A DNA stretch of 64,000 nucleotides from Cristatella mucedo. Lineage: Eukaryota > Bryozoa > Phylactolaemata > Cristatellidae. Shown here piece after piece: positions 12,207-24,789 of the stretch; the first letter of the stretch is position 1; each line of letters starts with the position of its first letter. The stretch lies in assembly GCA_009760855.2 (NCBI GenBank), contig WPIO01000119.1, forward strand, positions 612,001 through 676,000, given 5' to 3'. Made by a program: the position numbers and the translations under genes. Below the pieces are notes generated by a model that was given only the letters and a program-made list of their open reading frames with translations, did not search any database and was not told the DNA's origin.

Positions 12207-12525
12207 TGCTCTGCAGGTCCTATACTGTGGAACTCGCTTCCGCAATTCTTACGCAAAGAAAAACTACTCTCCTGCTGCGACTATGATTAATCATTTTCAG
12301 CGGTCATGAGCTGCTACTTCCATTTTACTCGCTACCTCAACTGCTCACCTGACTCTGCTATGCTTCCCAATTTCTCTTTGCTGCGTGAGATTAAGTCTGT
12401 TGACTACCAAATAAGTACCGAAAGCCGCTTAGCTTGTGAGTGAGCTATACAAAACGCTCTTAAGTAACACTCACATGGGCTTTATGGCTTTGTGGAACTA
12501 CAGACGCAGATACATTATATTCCCG
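12207..12525 (+). mobile_element. LINE-B 3' end, 5'-truncated
   Basis: It starts inside the C-terminal domain (LWNSLPQFL-type segment) and continues through the ATHYLNCSPDSAM-like and FSLLRE segments to GAGTGAGCTATACAAAACG. It then enters the 3' UTR (CTTTATGGCTTTGTGGAACT) and ends in ACGCAGATACATTATATT. Stops and frameshifts break the frame. The order matches 53190-53525. Confidence 0.85.
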
Positions 12526-12689
12526 CGCGTCAAATTTTTTCAGGTTCCTCTCAGCTTTATTTGGTAGCATTTTTACGGGCACATTAGCAAATTTTCTTAC
12601 ATTTATTGACGATAAATCTCTTTCTACTTATAGGATCCCTACATTTCAAAAAGAAACTTGAAACCTTGTGACTCATAAACCACTCTTCC

Positions 12690-13090
12690 AGGCTATTACC
12701 TGTAGCACGTGATTGCAATCTAGAAGTAATTTTCTCAGACGACCTTTTGCTAGACAATCACATTAGCTGCATCATCAAGACTTTTAACTTTCAGCTTCTT
12801 TAAACAATTAAAATTCTGGTCAGCTTATAGAGAACCTGCATCAGAATTTGACAATGCATTTGCGACATCCCATGTTGTCTTCTAAAATTAATTACTTAAG
12901 GGTCAACCAGGAAATGCAATCAGGTACTTGCATGTGGTCTACATCTGTAGCTAGGCCCATTTATCGTGGCTGCCTCAGATGCCAGATTGCCAAATTTATC
13001 GCCAAACTGCACTGCCTTGCGATGAAACAGCACATCGGCTTTAAGGGTCTGTCAAACAAATCTATTTCTCTTTATTTCCGGAATTTCTAT
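12690..13090 (+). mobile_element. Old, heavily decayed LINE-A remnant
   Basis: 12710-12870 still encodes scraps in LINE-A order: NLEVIFSDDLLLDNHIS, then a phrase corresponding to FQLHNIAKI, then FATSH. Words related to the segment before the LHWLPVKQRIDF block can be followed weakly to about 13050. Substitutions and stops are numerous, so this is among the oldest copies in the window. Confidence 0.55.
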
Positions 13091-15185
13091 CATAACTCTT
13101 CCCTTACTGTGGCAAGCATACCACCACCAGGTTTTTTATTCAGTTCACTTAACTAGGCCTTAAATAAACCTGGAATCATTTTGAAAAAAATGCATTTAGG
13201 TAATGTGCCACCAAAACCCAGAGCAAAATTACTATTTATATCACAACATCCCCAGGCGTACAGGCACTTAAAAATAGGGAAAACCACTTGCTTCTCATAT
13301 GATTCGCTGCGTTCACGTGATTTTCCTTTGTTGTGCTTATACTTGCTCACATGCTACTAATACTCATGTTTACAGGTTGACTGTGTACATTTTACCAATA
13401 CACATTCGATCAAACTTCCTTTATAAAAAATACAAAGTGTCCAAAATGGGATTAAGTGGTACAGGTGCAATACAAATATCTTGTAATTATTACGATTATT
13501 ATTGGTTTTTACTGCATGTACTCCTAATATGCTGAAATAATTTATCAACATGTTATAGAGAAACGGTCGCTTTCTCGATCGGCCAAATCAAGGTTCCTCA
13601 ATGCAAGTGGGTAGGAAAATGTTGCTCAATAGTTATATGGCTAAGGTAGCCTTTTTTTGGCAGTCTGTTGGTGCCTAAGCCGGTGAGCCTAGTTATGGCA
13701 TAGGATCAATTCAAATAATTGTGCATGTGGTTGCCACCGTTCACAAATGTAACCACCAGTCACTGTTACATAAGACTTTTCTGTGCTGACGATAGGATTG
13801 CTTTTTTGTCTCAAGGTGTCTTTCGCTATTGTCACTTTCTGCTACTTTTAACGTACCTTGATTTGAAGCAGCACTTCTGATATTTAGTTGAGATTCCGAC
13901 ACTAACAGCCTCATCAATATTCTTTTGGGCTTAAGGATGGTCTAAAAATAGTACAAGGACCTTAGTACGGCCAATATTTGTTTGAGCATGCAAGTCAGTC
14001 GTTTCCTTTGTAGTAATTGGCTTCATAATTGTAGCTAATTTGCCATGAGACCTATGGCAAGTGCAGCCAATATGAGAACTACCTGTCGATTTCGGGAATA
14101 ACATGTTTAGATGCTGACTTCTTGCATTTTATCAAAGCATCAAACCTTCGTATTTCTGAGGTCTCAATACATGCGTAAAATCAGTTGCAAAAATTTGCGG
14201 ACTTAGCAATTAGTGAATGCGATGGCATATCGTTTATGCATTAGCATTTTAGTAACATTATGTGCTTTCCATGACGTTGGCTGCGGATCGTAAAACCAAT
14301 GCATCGACTTCCGATTCAGATCTCACAGTCACTTATATATGGGCAGCATTTTGAAAGTCAGTAATTGTGCAAATGCAAAAGGTCGGACACTCAAAGTTGT
14401 GTACGATACACCGCCCACTGTCTAACTGAACTAAAATAACTAGAAGCTAAATTAATAAGGCAATCATCATAATGAACGTGGTAAGCCGGAGTCACAGCTG
14501 CCTTTACAGTGGTACTTAGAGGTCTGCTTCGCTAACTGTTAAGCCTATGAATTTAGATCTATTCACCCGATACGTAGTTTGAAGGCTGTTTGAAGTTACT
14601 AGTGTATCTAAAAGGTCCTGTGTTATCTATAGCAAAATACAATGTTGTCGCTCTGAACGTCTAAAAATGCCAGAGTTCAGGAAAGGCATGAAACTCATTG
14701 GTGGGAGGTCATTGAGTTAGAATTCGGAAGAAAAATTACTTGCAAATATTATTTCAAAGAAGTATTAAAGTAATTAGCGACTCTTGTTTATACATAATAA
14801 GGGAATCAAGCAGAAAAATTTCATCGAAAACAGCTGGTAATTTTACTTGTTTTTTATACCTGTTGAGTACGGCTTTAATTTACCGCATATTTGCGAGCAT
14901 AGGTTGCATATTTGCCCATTTTCTTGAAATAATAATCCTGCAACTTATACACTGCAAGTCGAGTAGTAAAGCGTCAAATAAAAATCCGGTCTCGCCTACC
15001 TATCTAGGCTGATCCACTTATTCATATAAGATTATTTGGTTTATAATATACTTAGCTTTAGCTGACCATAAACCGTAAAATTTATAATTTCAATCATACT
15101 GGATATAACTGAAGATAATAAAATATATGAGGAAAGTGACGATTCAGGCATGCAAATACTGCAAACGATCCTATCAATACTAATA
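13091..15185. other. Anonymous AT-rich DNA
   Basis: Short ORFs on both strands, the longest about 90 codons at 14740-15012 (+). None shows a recognisable domain. No SINE or LINE segment was found. Confidence 0.5.
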
Positions 15186-16250
15186 GTGGTACTACTACTA
15201 CTACTACTACTAATAATAATGTTAATACACTTGATAATGCGCCCTCAGAGAACTCAATCTATTATCTAGCGCTTTAAATTTGCTGCAAAAGAAAAACGAT
15301 CGAAGGGTGAGCCGTATCATAATTGATGCACAACAAGAATAGCATGGTTATGGGTGACGTGCACAGGGTCAGAATGCAAGTGTCGCTAGTGGCAGCATGC
15401 AATAGTGTCAGCACACATAAGCAAGCAAAAGACGAACCGCATGAACCCACTAAATGCTGTCATAAATAGGTGCGTTTTCAGTTTCGTGTAAAATATGGTC
15501 AAGTCAGGGAATGTTGTGACAAGTCGGGAGTGAGTTCCAGGCTTAGGGATAAAACGAACTAATAGAGCGGTCTCCACAGGATTTAAGTTTGTACAAAAGT
15601 TTAGATAGACAGATTCTGAAAAGCAGGTGATACGACGCTTAGCCTGGTGGGGGAGTAGACCTAATAGGTAGGCTGGAGCCCACTAATGAAGGGACTAATG
15701 GTGAGCGATGAAACCTTGAAGTTGACCTGTTGCTTGACTGATGGCCAGTGCAGTTTGGCGAGAAGTGGTGTGATGTGGAAACTGCTACGCTCACGACAGA
15801 CAAGCCTAACTGCCGAGTTTTGTACCAGCTGTAAGCATCTGATTGCAAATGCTGGTAAGCCAGCAAGCAGTGAGTTGCAGAAGTCAAGACTGGATGTCAC
15901 AAATACACGGATAAACTTACACGAAACGTCATCATCTTAACATGTCAGAGTTTTTGCAATGATATGTAGCTGGAAGTAGGCAGAAATGGTTGTGGAGCTG
16001 ATTTATCCATCTAACGAAAGGTCACTTTGGAACTTGAACCTAGATTTTGTTCGGATTAATGAGGAGATTTCCTAGCAGAGCCGATATTGAGCTAATGCAT
16101 TTCCAATTTCTGAACCACAATTGATTTGCCTGTTACTACTCAGTTAGTTTTATCCTAATTCAATTTAAAAATACATTGCTGCCATCCATGTGTTGATGTC
16201 ATCAATGCTTGCAGCATGGGAGTTGAAAGAATACGAAGGGACGAGTTTTA
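15186..16250 (-). mobile_element. LINE-A, C-terminal domain and 3' end
   Basis: Read on the minus strand it runs from the post-YADD linker (HAASIDDINTW-like, near 16200) through the LDDHIS, RLDFCNSLLAGLPA and ARLVCRERS segments to the LPKPGTHSRL region, the 3' UTR and the hairpin at about 15230-15290. It ends in an ATT/ACT-rich tail at 15186-15225. Frame is kept only in blocks (15661-15900 and 15386-15577, minus strand). The ACT repeat in the tail looks like secondary microsatellite drift of the (ATT)n. Confidence 0.9.
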
Positions 16251-18084
16251 TGCTATCTGTGATAATTTAAGCAAACTTATATTAACACAAAATGTGTTTA
16301 ACTTTAGTAATAACATTTTTCAATAAAAATTGTTCCAAAAATGTCCATAAATTCAGGGTGGTACTTATTCTTGGTTGTGATTCATAATCGTTAAAAAACG
16401 GTACCTATGAAAAATTAAATTGGGAGCGAATTTGTTTAAACTACGATTGATGTTCTTTACTGTCTTTTCTCCTGAGTTATAGAGGCAGAGAGCATATTTT
16501 GACCGAACCTATTGCGCTAGCGATTTGGGCTTGGTACCAATGTATACTGCCTCTCTATTTACACCTGCTTTGTGCTCCTACTGACATAAGTGTAGGCACT
16601 TATGCCAGTGGCTTGGTACTGCATCTTCAAGTTTGTATCTTCTATTACTTGACCCCGAGCCTTACCAGCATTCTTAGAGTATCGGCTAGAACTAGTGCAG
16701 TTACGAGATCTACGTTAGCTTCCGCTATTTTGTTAAAATAGAAGCTGCTTCACTCAATTTGAAACCATAGATAGTGGCTGCAGTTATCTTTAAATAATGG
16801 ATGATCAGCTACAAATGTCAGGGTAAGTTATGGTGCACAAATTCAGCCATGTACAGGTTGTTAGCATGATATGGGAAATCTTTGCACTTTATTGCCTCAA
16901 CTTTTCCAGATATTTATTAAAAAAAACTAATAAAAATTCTTTTGACTTACATAGATAAAAATAGGAGAATACAATATATTTCTAGACTTTTCACTGCAGA
17001 TAATGCAGCATATCAGCATACATATTTTAAATTGGCTTTAGACCGCGCAGGAGGGTTTACACGGGCTTCATAGAAATATTACGGATGTAGGTTTATGTTT
17101 TGCCCTAACAATTTTTTCCAAATCTGGATATGTCGTGACTTCCATTAGAAATGAGTTCAGACTATGGAACCTCATGCAAACTAATACGGGTTTGTTAAAG
17201 ACATTGCTAAATGGTTTGAGTCACATAAGTTGTTGACATAATAACTTGCCGTATGAGATCCGACTGGTGGTCGTGAATTAACTGTGTCATCGTTGGTGTG
17301 CTTTCAGCTTGTGTAACTTTTTGTGATTATTTACAGGAGGACTTTATCATGTGATCCGCGAAACATACCACAAGGAGCACGATTGTACAATTTACAGCGC
17401 AAAATGTGTTTCTTGCAAGGTATAATTCAAAACGCTTGGAATTTCCAGTGGACCACTACGATCTGCTTTAAATAATTTGAATTTTTACCGGCTAACGATA
17501 GTTCTCCGGAAGTCAAGCTGCTTCATAAATCACAAAGCCAAACGGTTTTTGATTGATCGGATGTTTTACTGGCTTGTATATTCGAAGAGTAATTAATTAA
17601 TTTGATCTAGCCTTTTCCAAATGGTGAAGGAATTCATTTAAGTCGTGTCGATTTGCTGTCATACCATTGGTATTTAAAGATTAATTCCCCAGTAATTGAA
17701 GCCAATATAATATGCCATAACTGTGTTATAACTGATGAATAAGCGTCTATCACTCAAATCTATAAGTAATCGATGTAGTATGTATAATTTTCTCAAACAA
17801 ATTGTACTAGGATTGAATAGAATGCAATGGTTATTCTTCAAGCTACTGAGATCCAAGCGATCCCATGAGACTTCAGTCACACGTTAATTCCGGGCATTTA
17901 TCAGTCCCTCATGAATTCTAGGCTTTGAGAGCATTTGAACTAATCTCTAGATCTGCAGACAATTTTGTATTCGTACAAGGAATATGTACACAATTTTAGT
18001 AAGAAAACTAGTAAGTTCGATGCTTAGAATAGTTGTGGAGCATTTTTAACAGGTAGAAAGTAACAAAAATGAACGGAAATTAAA
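16251..18084. other. Anonymous AT-rich DNA
   Basis: No recognisable element. An 80-codon plus-strand ORF at 16499-16741 has no identifiable domain. Confidence 0.5.
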
Positions 18085-18930
18085 TAGTCTGACGGAAACT
18101 TGAAGTCGATACACTGCTTGTTGACAAACAGTGCAGATCGGCGATATGCGATGTCATTTGGTGGCTGCAACGCTCACGAAAGAGAAACACAAATTCAGAT
18201 GTTTGTGCTAGCTGTGTGCGCCTGATTTCCCAGGCTGTTAGACCAACAAGCAGTGAGGTACAGAAGGGGAGACGGGATGTTACAAATGCATTGACCAATT
18301 TGAACCAATAATCTCTGTCAAAGCAGGCCCAAATTATAAAAAAGCTATGTAGTTGAAATTAAGCATTCTTTATTATGAAGCTAGTGTGCTCATCTAGTGA
18401 GAGGTCACTTTGGAACTGAGCATACAGATTACGGGCAAATTTCGGAGAGAATGTGCTGAAAGAGCTTATTTTGACTATGTCAGCTTTACAATTTCTGAGT
18501 CACACCTAGCTTGCCATAAATAGTGCATTGGGTCTAATGCCATTTAAGTTGGGAAAATGTGCTGCCAACCGTGCTGAATGTCAGTAATACATGCATCGAG
18601 GGAGTTAAGATGACTTGATATACTGGCTAGACGGGAGGGATCAAACTGAGGTACAACCAAGCGCCACCTCCTTAGAATAGAAAGCCTATATAGTGCTCAG
18701 GAATCACATTGGTAAGTGGGAGAATAAAAAATGAGAAAACAGAGGCCCAAGAAAAAGAGCGCCGAGGTACCCCCTACACCAGCGGTTCCTAGGATAATCC
18801 ATAGTCTAGTCACATCAAATCTCTTGAGCATCACACTGTGATAAGACATAATTCATTGGGCTGCAGCGCCAGTGTTGCCACGGTGAGACGAGAGGCATTC
18901 GAGAAGGACTTGGTGAGCCAAGCTGAGATT
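18085..18930 (-). mobile_element. LINE-A fragment lacking its 3' end
   Basis: On the minus strand it begins with an RT remnant near 18930 and includes the segment corresponding to ADVIAKH with traces of the preceding region. It passes through the post-YADD linker and the FVTSRLPFCTSLLVGLTA block and stops at the block before the expected C-terminal end (about 18085). The hairpin and tail are absent. That is unusual for a LINE copy, so a deletion probably removed the 3' end. Confidence 0.8.
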
Positions 18931-19061
18931 AAGGAAAATATCAGAGTAATATTACTATTAGTAATTATTACACATTTAAATGCACCACCACAGAACTAAG
19001 TTGTGTTTCGACCATTAATTTTTACTTATTCAGAATTATGTTCAGCCGGAACTAAATTAAA

Positions 19062-19244
19062 AATAAATTAAATACTAGCTGATTTAATAGCCTCTTTTGC
19101 ATAGCGACAGAGAAGTCTTTAAAGCTATCACCATCGCTTGTAGTGGCAATACATAATCGCCCACCGCAGGATTAGAACACACGACATCGAGACCGAGGTC
19201 GTGAAAAGGAACTGCCTTACTTAGTGTGCCATCACGGCTCACCA
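19062..19244 (-). mobile_element. SINE-2, tRNA-derived
   Basis: Complete-looking copy. On the minus strand the head is TTGGTGAGCCGTGATGGCAC, followed by TAGGTAAGGCAGTTCCTTTT, the CACGACCTCGG box, a B-box-like GTGTTCTAATCC, GGGCGATTATG, GTCGCTATGC and an AAATCAGCTAGTATTT end. Confidence 0.85.
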
Positions 19245-20895
19245 ACTACTTCGTCGAGCCCCCAGGAGTTGTTAAGGCCTGTATCTGGCTGTTTGGGCTC
19301 ATAGTGCACTGCATATATATTGGGACCACAAGTAGGTATAGATCAATATATAAAACTGAGACTGGACCTAAGGAAATTATATTCAGTCAAAATAAAGAAC
19401 CAGTGAACTGCTTGTTCATATAACGAGTTCTGACTGCAAATATTATGGCATTTTTCGATTTTGAGCTCAGGTAGCAGTAACGTTGAAAAGTCGCTTAGGG
19501 TAGTGAACCATTCTGGTAAGAGAATGAAGTAAATATGAATTTAATCAAGTGACCGATTGGCTAGGGGAAATAATATAGACAGCTGCAAAAACCCCACAGG
19601 GAAAAGCTCTGAAGAAACTTCAGATCTCCTTGAAATAATTGGTCAATAAAAGAAAAAGTGGGCGAAATGATAAAACTACAGGATTGTGACTAATGTAATG
19701 GATAAAGTAGCCTATCAATAGGGAAATATTTACTACACTTTGGCTAATATATTTGCTATATGCTCCCATGTAATAAATGATTATTTTATCCCAAAAGTGG
19801 GTATCATCAACACAAACGGTTGAAGAAGTGAGGTAAACTGGAATTTATCTTGTATACAACGGCTCTGTCATGCTCCTTTGATCGTGCCTTTCAAAATGTA
19901 TGCAATCAATCAGATAGCATATTATTTACTCCAGCTTTTCAGGCAGCTGGGAATGAATTCACCCTAAAAAATTATGCCATAGCTTTTTAATGTACTCACT
20001 TTGAATGACGTACAAATATTACTAGATATTTTTATATTCAATAATAAAAAGCTATTTCTAGCATTTGTGCGAGCAATTGGACAGTCAAAAATGCACCATG
20101 CAAAAGCGCTTATTTAACATGAAAGGATGCTTAGGTGTGTCTTAGTTTCCCCAATTGTCTACATCCACGTCGGTTCCCGCAGATTTTTATGTAACCTATT
20201 TTTTATATGATTGACTGACATAAGTAAACAATCAATTTCCTGGCGTCTACAGTTATAATTACTGGAATAATTCATTTTTCAAGTCGATGTTCAAGCATGT
20301 CCCAGGCTTCTAAATCTTGAGGGCAATCTGCCGTCTAAGAATTAAAATAGCCATCCTGATTTCAATATACTACTTCTTTATTCTTAAATACCTAGACACT
20401 CTGCTCTTCTTCATGATTGACATAACAAATCGTGCTATCATCAGTGGCATCAAAATATTTTGTAAGGCTATTGCAGGACAATTTATTAATTGGTCTACAT
20501 TAGACAAGTTGAACGTAATCAAATTCCGCCACAGACCAGGTGCTGTTTTTATCAAAGAAGTTGGAACCAGAGGAAGTTGGAAGCGGAAGTTGGAACAGAG
20601 CAGTTAAATAGCTGTATGTAATGTTAAAACCAGGCAAGCTAGCTCAGTAATACTGACTGCGGTAGAATATATTTGCCAGATCAATGCACCAAGGATAAGC
20701 TGTAGATATGTTTGTCAACAAAATACTTCTTGATTCCCTTTTGGCTCACCCAAGCAATACAAGATCTGTGCCCACAATTTGTGGTTGTTCTTCTAAGAGA
20801 AAGCAATCCGAGAACCAAGAGCGACTAATGAGGATCATAGAGTGAACCTTTAAATGGGTGTCCGATGGATCTGACAGGTATAGTGCCTTTTTTCA
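19245..20895. other. Anonymous AT-rich DNA
   Basis: Only short frames; the longest (20317-20607 +, 96 codons) is hydrophobic then basic, with no recognised domain. No mobile element was identified. Confidence 0.5.
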
Positions 20896-21790
20896 CACAA
20901 TGAATTTGTGACATCCCGTCTTGACTTCTGTTACTCACTGCTTGCTGGCCTACCGGCATGTGTAATCAAGCGATGACAGATGGTGCAAAACTCCGCAGCT
21001 AGGCTTGTCTGTCGTGAGCGTCGCAGTAACCACGTCACACCACTTCTCGCCGACCTGCACTGGCTAAAATAAAAAATTCTAGCTGATTTACCAGAATCTT
21101 TTCGTATAGCGACAGAAGAGCCTTTACAGCTATCATTACCGCTTGCAGTGGCAACAAAGGATCGCCTACCAAGGATTTGAACCCACGACCTTGGGGCCAA
21201 GGTCGTGAAAAGCAACCATCTTACCTGGTGAGCCATTACGGCTCACTACCAGTCAAGCAACGAATCGACTTCAAGGTCTTGTCGCTCACTTTTAGGTCAC
21301 TTCATTCTTTGGCTCCAGCCTATCTCTCAGATATACTACCCCATCGAGCCAAGCATCGTACCACCCGCTTTTCGGAATCCAACAGTTTACCAATACCTCG
21401 TACAAACCTCAAAGCCTTTGGAGACCGTGCATTTAGTTCGTATGCTCAAAAAGCCTGGAACTCCCTCCTGACTTACGTCAGAACATCCCTGACTTGACCA
21501 CATTTAAAAATAACTTAAAAAAACCTATTTAGGATAGCATTTAGTGGGTCCCTGTGATTCGTCTTTGATGTGATTATGCGTGCTGACACTGTGCATGCTG
21601 CCACTAACCACATTTGCATGCTGACCCTTTTCATGTCACCCCTAACCATGTAATTCGTGTTTATCAAGCATGATATTACTCACCATTGAATTGAGCTTCC
21701 CCGCAGCAAACGTAAAGTGCCTAGAGAGAGATTGAGTTCTCTGAGAGTGTTTTATTAAGTGCATTATTATTGTTATTATTATTACGCAAT
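20896..21790 (+). mobile_element. LINE-A 3' half interrupted by a SINE-2
   Basis: The LINE begins at the FVTSRLDFCYSLLAGLPA segment (about 20900) and runs to DLHW near 21064. SINE-2 interrupts it, and it resumes at 21247 with PVKQRIDFKVLSLTFRSLHS. Downstream come SLAPAYLSD, the FGDRAFSSYAQKAWNSL block, the 3' UTR, the stem-loop at about 21715-21755 and an ATT tail ending near 21790. Apart from the insertion the C-terminal frame from 21247 to 21497 is open, so this is a moderately young copy. Confidence 0.92.
21065..21246 (-). mobile_element. SINE-2 nested in LINE-A
   Basis: A clear copy with a B box (revcomp of GGATTTGAACCC, 21173-21184) and an A-box-like segment (revcomp of TTACCTGGTGAGCC, 21221-21234). 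Between them a near-perfect stem GACCTTGG / CCAAGGTC sits where a tRNA anticodon arm would be. The LINE reading on the two sides joins cleanly across it, so the SINE arrived after the LINE. Confidence 0.92.
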
Positions 21791-22702
21791 TTTTCAAGAT
21801 AAATTTTGGACAACTTCTTATTATTAACTAGATGGAAAGCAAGTATATGTTGAAAAGTTGGGATACGCTAAATCTCAAAATTATTTGGTGGATACTTGCA
21901 ATAGAGCCTCTATCAGAAGTTTGAATGTCCTCTATCAAAATTGGATATCAGTAGATCAGTATATTCTCGGACCCCAATATATGCCAACTTACTCCTACCA
22001 CAGATTGACATAGTTTTGGCTTGCTTTGTGACGGATGCCATGATCAAGACGGTCCGTGTGTTATCAAAATTATGGTTTAAGTTAATTATCCAGACTCTTT
22101 TAGGTTTTACCTGTCCTGCAAGGACGATTGCAGTTCCTAAAAAGCTTGGTTCAATTGTCGAAAGCTTAGCAGCGGCCACCAGGCAACACTGCTTATCAAT
22201 CTGTTCCATTTTTGATTTAAGTAGCCACTCATCTGGAAAATTATATCAAAATTCTAACCAAATTAAGATCTCTTTATTCGACAGCTCTGTCCAGCGAAAT
22301 TGGATTGTTTCATATTTAGCCTAACGTCACACCCAAACTTCGTTTAATTAATCAATTAATTTTGTCCCTCACAAGCACAAAAACCCGTGGTGATTGTTCC
22401 GTAATAGACTGCAGCCCCTACAAAAATTAGAGCTCACTGCAGCATATTACTGCACTATCTCCTGAATTGACGAAATCTAAAAAGGAGCTACAAGGAAGTT
22501 TTTTCCTAACTACCCTATCTTATTCCAATTACATGAATCTATTTCAATTTTTATGAATTAAGAAGCTGACGAGTGTGACATGCTTTTTGAATGAAACTAC
22601 TGTGCATTAAAAAAGTCTTCTCCTATACTCTGCTTTCCCTTGAATGATTAAGTGCATGCTGTCTATTGGGTTCCCATGACGGTACTCATATGAATATTCT
22701 CA
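21791..22702. other. No recognisable gene; one 127-codon ORF of unknown meaning
   Basis: A plus-strand ORF at 21941-22324 (127 codons) is the longest in the window outside LINEs, satellites and the gypsy scrap. It has no recognised domain and no matching repeat elsewhere in the window, and a 98-codon frame lies antisense to it. Chance is the simplest explanation. Confidence 0.35.
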
Positions 22703-22860
22703 AGAGCTGGTTTGGTCCAGCGGTTAAGGTGTTCGCCTCGACCAAGGTTTAGCTGTGGTCGTGGGCTCGGGTCCCGAGGCAAATGTGAAGCGCCTGTATA
22801 AAGATTAAGTTCTCTTGGGGCGCTATATAAATGAATTATATTTAATTATATTTATAAGAT
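22703..22860 (+). mobile_element. SINE-1, best copy
   Basis: tRNA-like head with an A box (TGGTCCAGCGGTTAAGG) and a B-box-like GGGCTCGGGTCCC about 50 bp downstream. It is joined to a 3' domain with arms AGCGCC and GGCGCT around AAAGATTAAGTTCTCTTG, then ATATAAATGAATTATATTTA. The 3' domain is the LINE-A tail stem-loop with compensating arms. It is transcribed by RNA polymerase III if active, and non-coding. Confidence 0.9.
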
Positions 22861-23484
22861 TTCGTACGATAGTCTAAAAATATTAGTTCTCTGCTTTTGT
22901 AAGGGTCAGGAAGCATGATGCAATTCAGATTGATGTAAAGTAATTATTTCATTAAATTCCGAGATTTTCAGAGCTCTTTGATAGATTTTATGTTATCTCA
23001 GGGAAACAAATATTTTTTGAGTGTAAATATTACTTCATTTTTGCAATGCTGTGGTTATTTGGATTTGACGATGATACCATAGGGTTCGCATTTTAATAAA
23101 GCTCACGCTTATTAGAACGACGTAACGGTCTTATGGCTCTCTATTGAGCAAGAGCCAGAGAGACAGCTACTTGACTAAATCTCTGATTCTCTGGAAATGG
23201 TAAAAGCACATTAAGAAGTTTCAATATTATAAAAGGAAGCAAATCGAGTACTATTAGGTGAAAAAACTTAGCGAGGAATGATAAGGAAATATTATCCACG
23301 GTTATGCATTATCCTAAGCCTAGGAATTCAAGTCAACAAGATAATTCACCATTTTTATAAACCTACTATTGCTTTTAACGATAGTATGTACGCCTATTAT
23401 TTTAGTTATTAATCAAAATTAAGAATACTGATTTATATGTGGGAATATCAGCTAAAAGCAGTGCTGCATCTAAAACATAGCAAC
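22861..23484. other. Anonymous AT-rich DNA
   Basis: No recognisable feature. Confidence 0.5.
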
Positions 23485-23650
23485 TCTAATGATAACAATA
23501 ATAACGCACTTGACAAAGCACCCTCAGTGAACTCAATGTCGTTCTAGGCGCTTTACGCTTGCTGCCAAATGAAACGCGATTGAACGGCGATTAATATCAT
23601 GCTTCATAAACAACATGAATAACATGGTTAGGGGTGACATTTCAAGCGAC
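23485..23650 (-). mobile_element. LINE-A 3' tail only
   Basis: On the minus strand the 3' UTR words (ATGTCACCCCTAACCATGTT, then ATGAAGCATGATATTA) lead into the stem-loop and an ATT-rich end at 23485-23520. It is a severely 5'-truncated insertion of about 160 bp. Confidence 0.85.
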
Positions 23651-24789
23651 TGTTCAAGCGATAGCAGTTGTATCGTTCACAGGTGACAAAACGAGTGGTC
23701 AACAATGTGCTAATCACTACATACATTTTTTCTGTAGTTGTATATGAGAAATTAGCAGCATTTATTAGTAAAGTAATATTGATAGAGATTGGAAATACAT
23801 AAGAACAAGGCAGTAGTTTTTAGCCATAGTAAGGAATGGTTAGACTACAATTTAGACGCACAGCGTGTCTTGCAAACTGAGGGGCATAGTCTGTGTGACC
23901 TAAGCCGTCGAAATATCTTTCGAGTTGCTTTACAATTGAGGATTATGAGGCTTGAAGATAGTTTATTTAAAGACACTTTCCGCGACTAAATTCACGGAAG
24001 TGAAACTTTACAAAGACATATCACGACTTTTTAAATGACCTGCAGAGCTAAACCTTTTTTTTTAACTCGAACAAGTCGGAGGGATGTCACGAGAACGGTC
24101 GACAAGGAGTTTCGGGTGCATTTGGGTAACATAACCGGTCTCAAAATAGTTTGAGCTTAATCAGAGGATCTGCTTGGTGATTTAAGTACAAAGGGTGAGA
24201 ACAGATGCGCTTGCCCTGAAAAGCACGTATACGGGAATAGGTAGGCCTGAGCGAGATGATTTAGGTGCCTATTAAAGCGAGCATTTAAACACTGAGGCCA
24301 AGATCTTAGTCAACCGAGAACAAGTGCTGAATGATTTAAGTGATTTATACTGCTTAGAGCCGCGTAGTGAGGGCCTGGCTATGGAGTTATGATAGCTTGG
24401 TATAACGGCTCGCTGGCAGGGCTAAACAGATGCTTGTCGTCATTAAACGTATACAAGGAAAATGTCTGCACTCAACCCAAGGGAAGATAAAACAAATAAT
24501 GATGTTCATGCAAATCATCTTGTTTTTTATATATTTGCTCGCTTCAAATTTCAGTGCTAGTAGCCAAAGTGCGAGCCGAAAATCTGGTAGATTTCTTTGC
24601 ATGAAATGTCCTCATTGCTAAGACAGGCTTGCGGTACTCTGAATATCTAGACCGAAGGAAGTATGAAAGTAATAAACCACTTCACAGTTAGTGCTAGCAA
24701 GTGCTTAAAGCTAAAAGTATTCGCTACATTATTTACAGTTAATAACCTGACTTCATAATTGCTCACCAGTGATTTGGATGAGTCCTCTG
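23651..24789. other. Anonymous DNA
   Basis: Short ORFs only (23789-23989 +, 24387-24602 -), with no recognised domains. Confidence 0.5.

Noticed and set aside
21941-22324. 127-codon plus-strand frame
   Set aside because: No recognisable domain, no second copy in the window, and a similar-sized antisense frame. It is kept only as a remark in the interval description.
22703-22800. A tRNA gene
   Set aside because: The A and B boxes are tRNA-like, but the acceptor stem does not close and the same unit recurs with a LINE-type tail, so it is a SINE.
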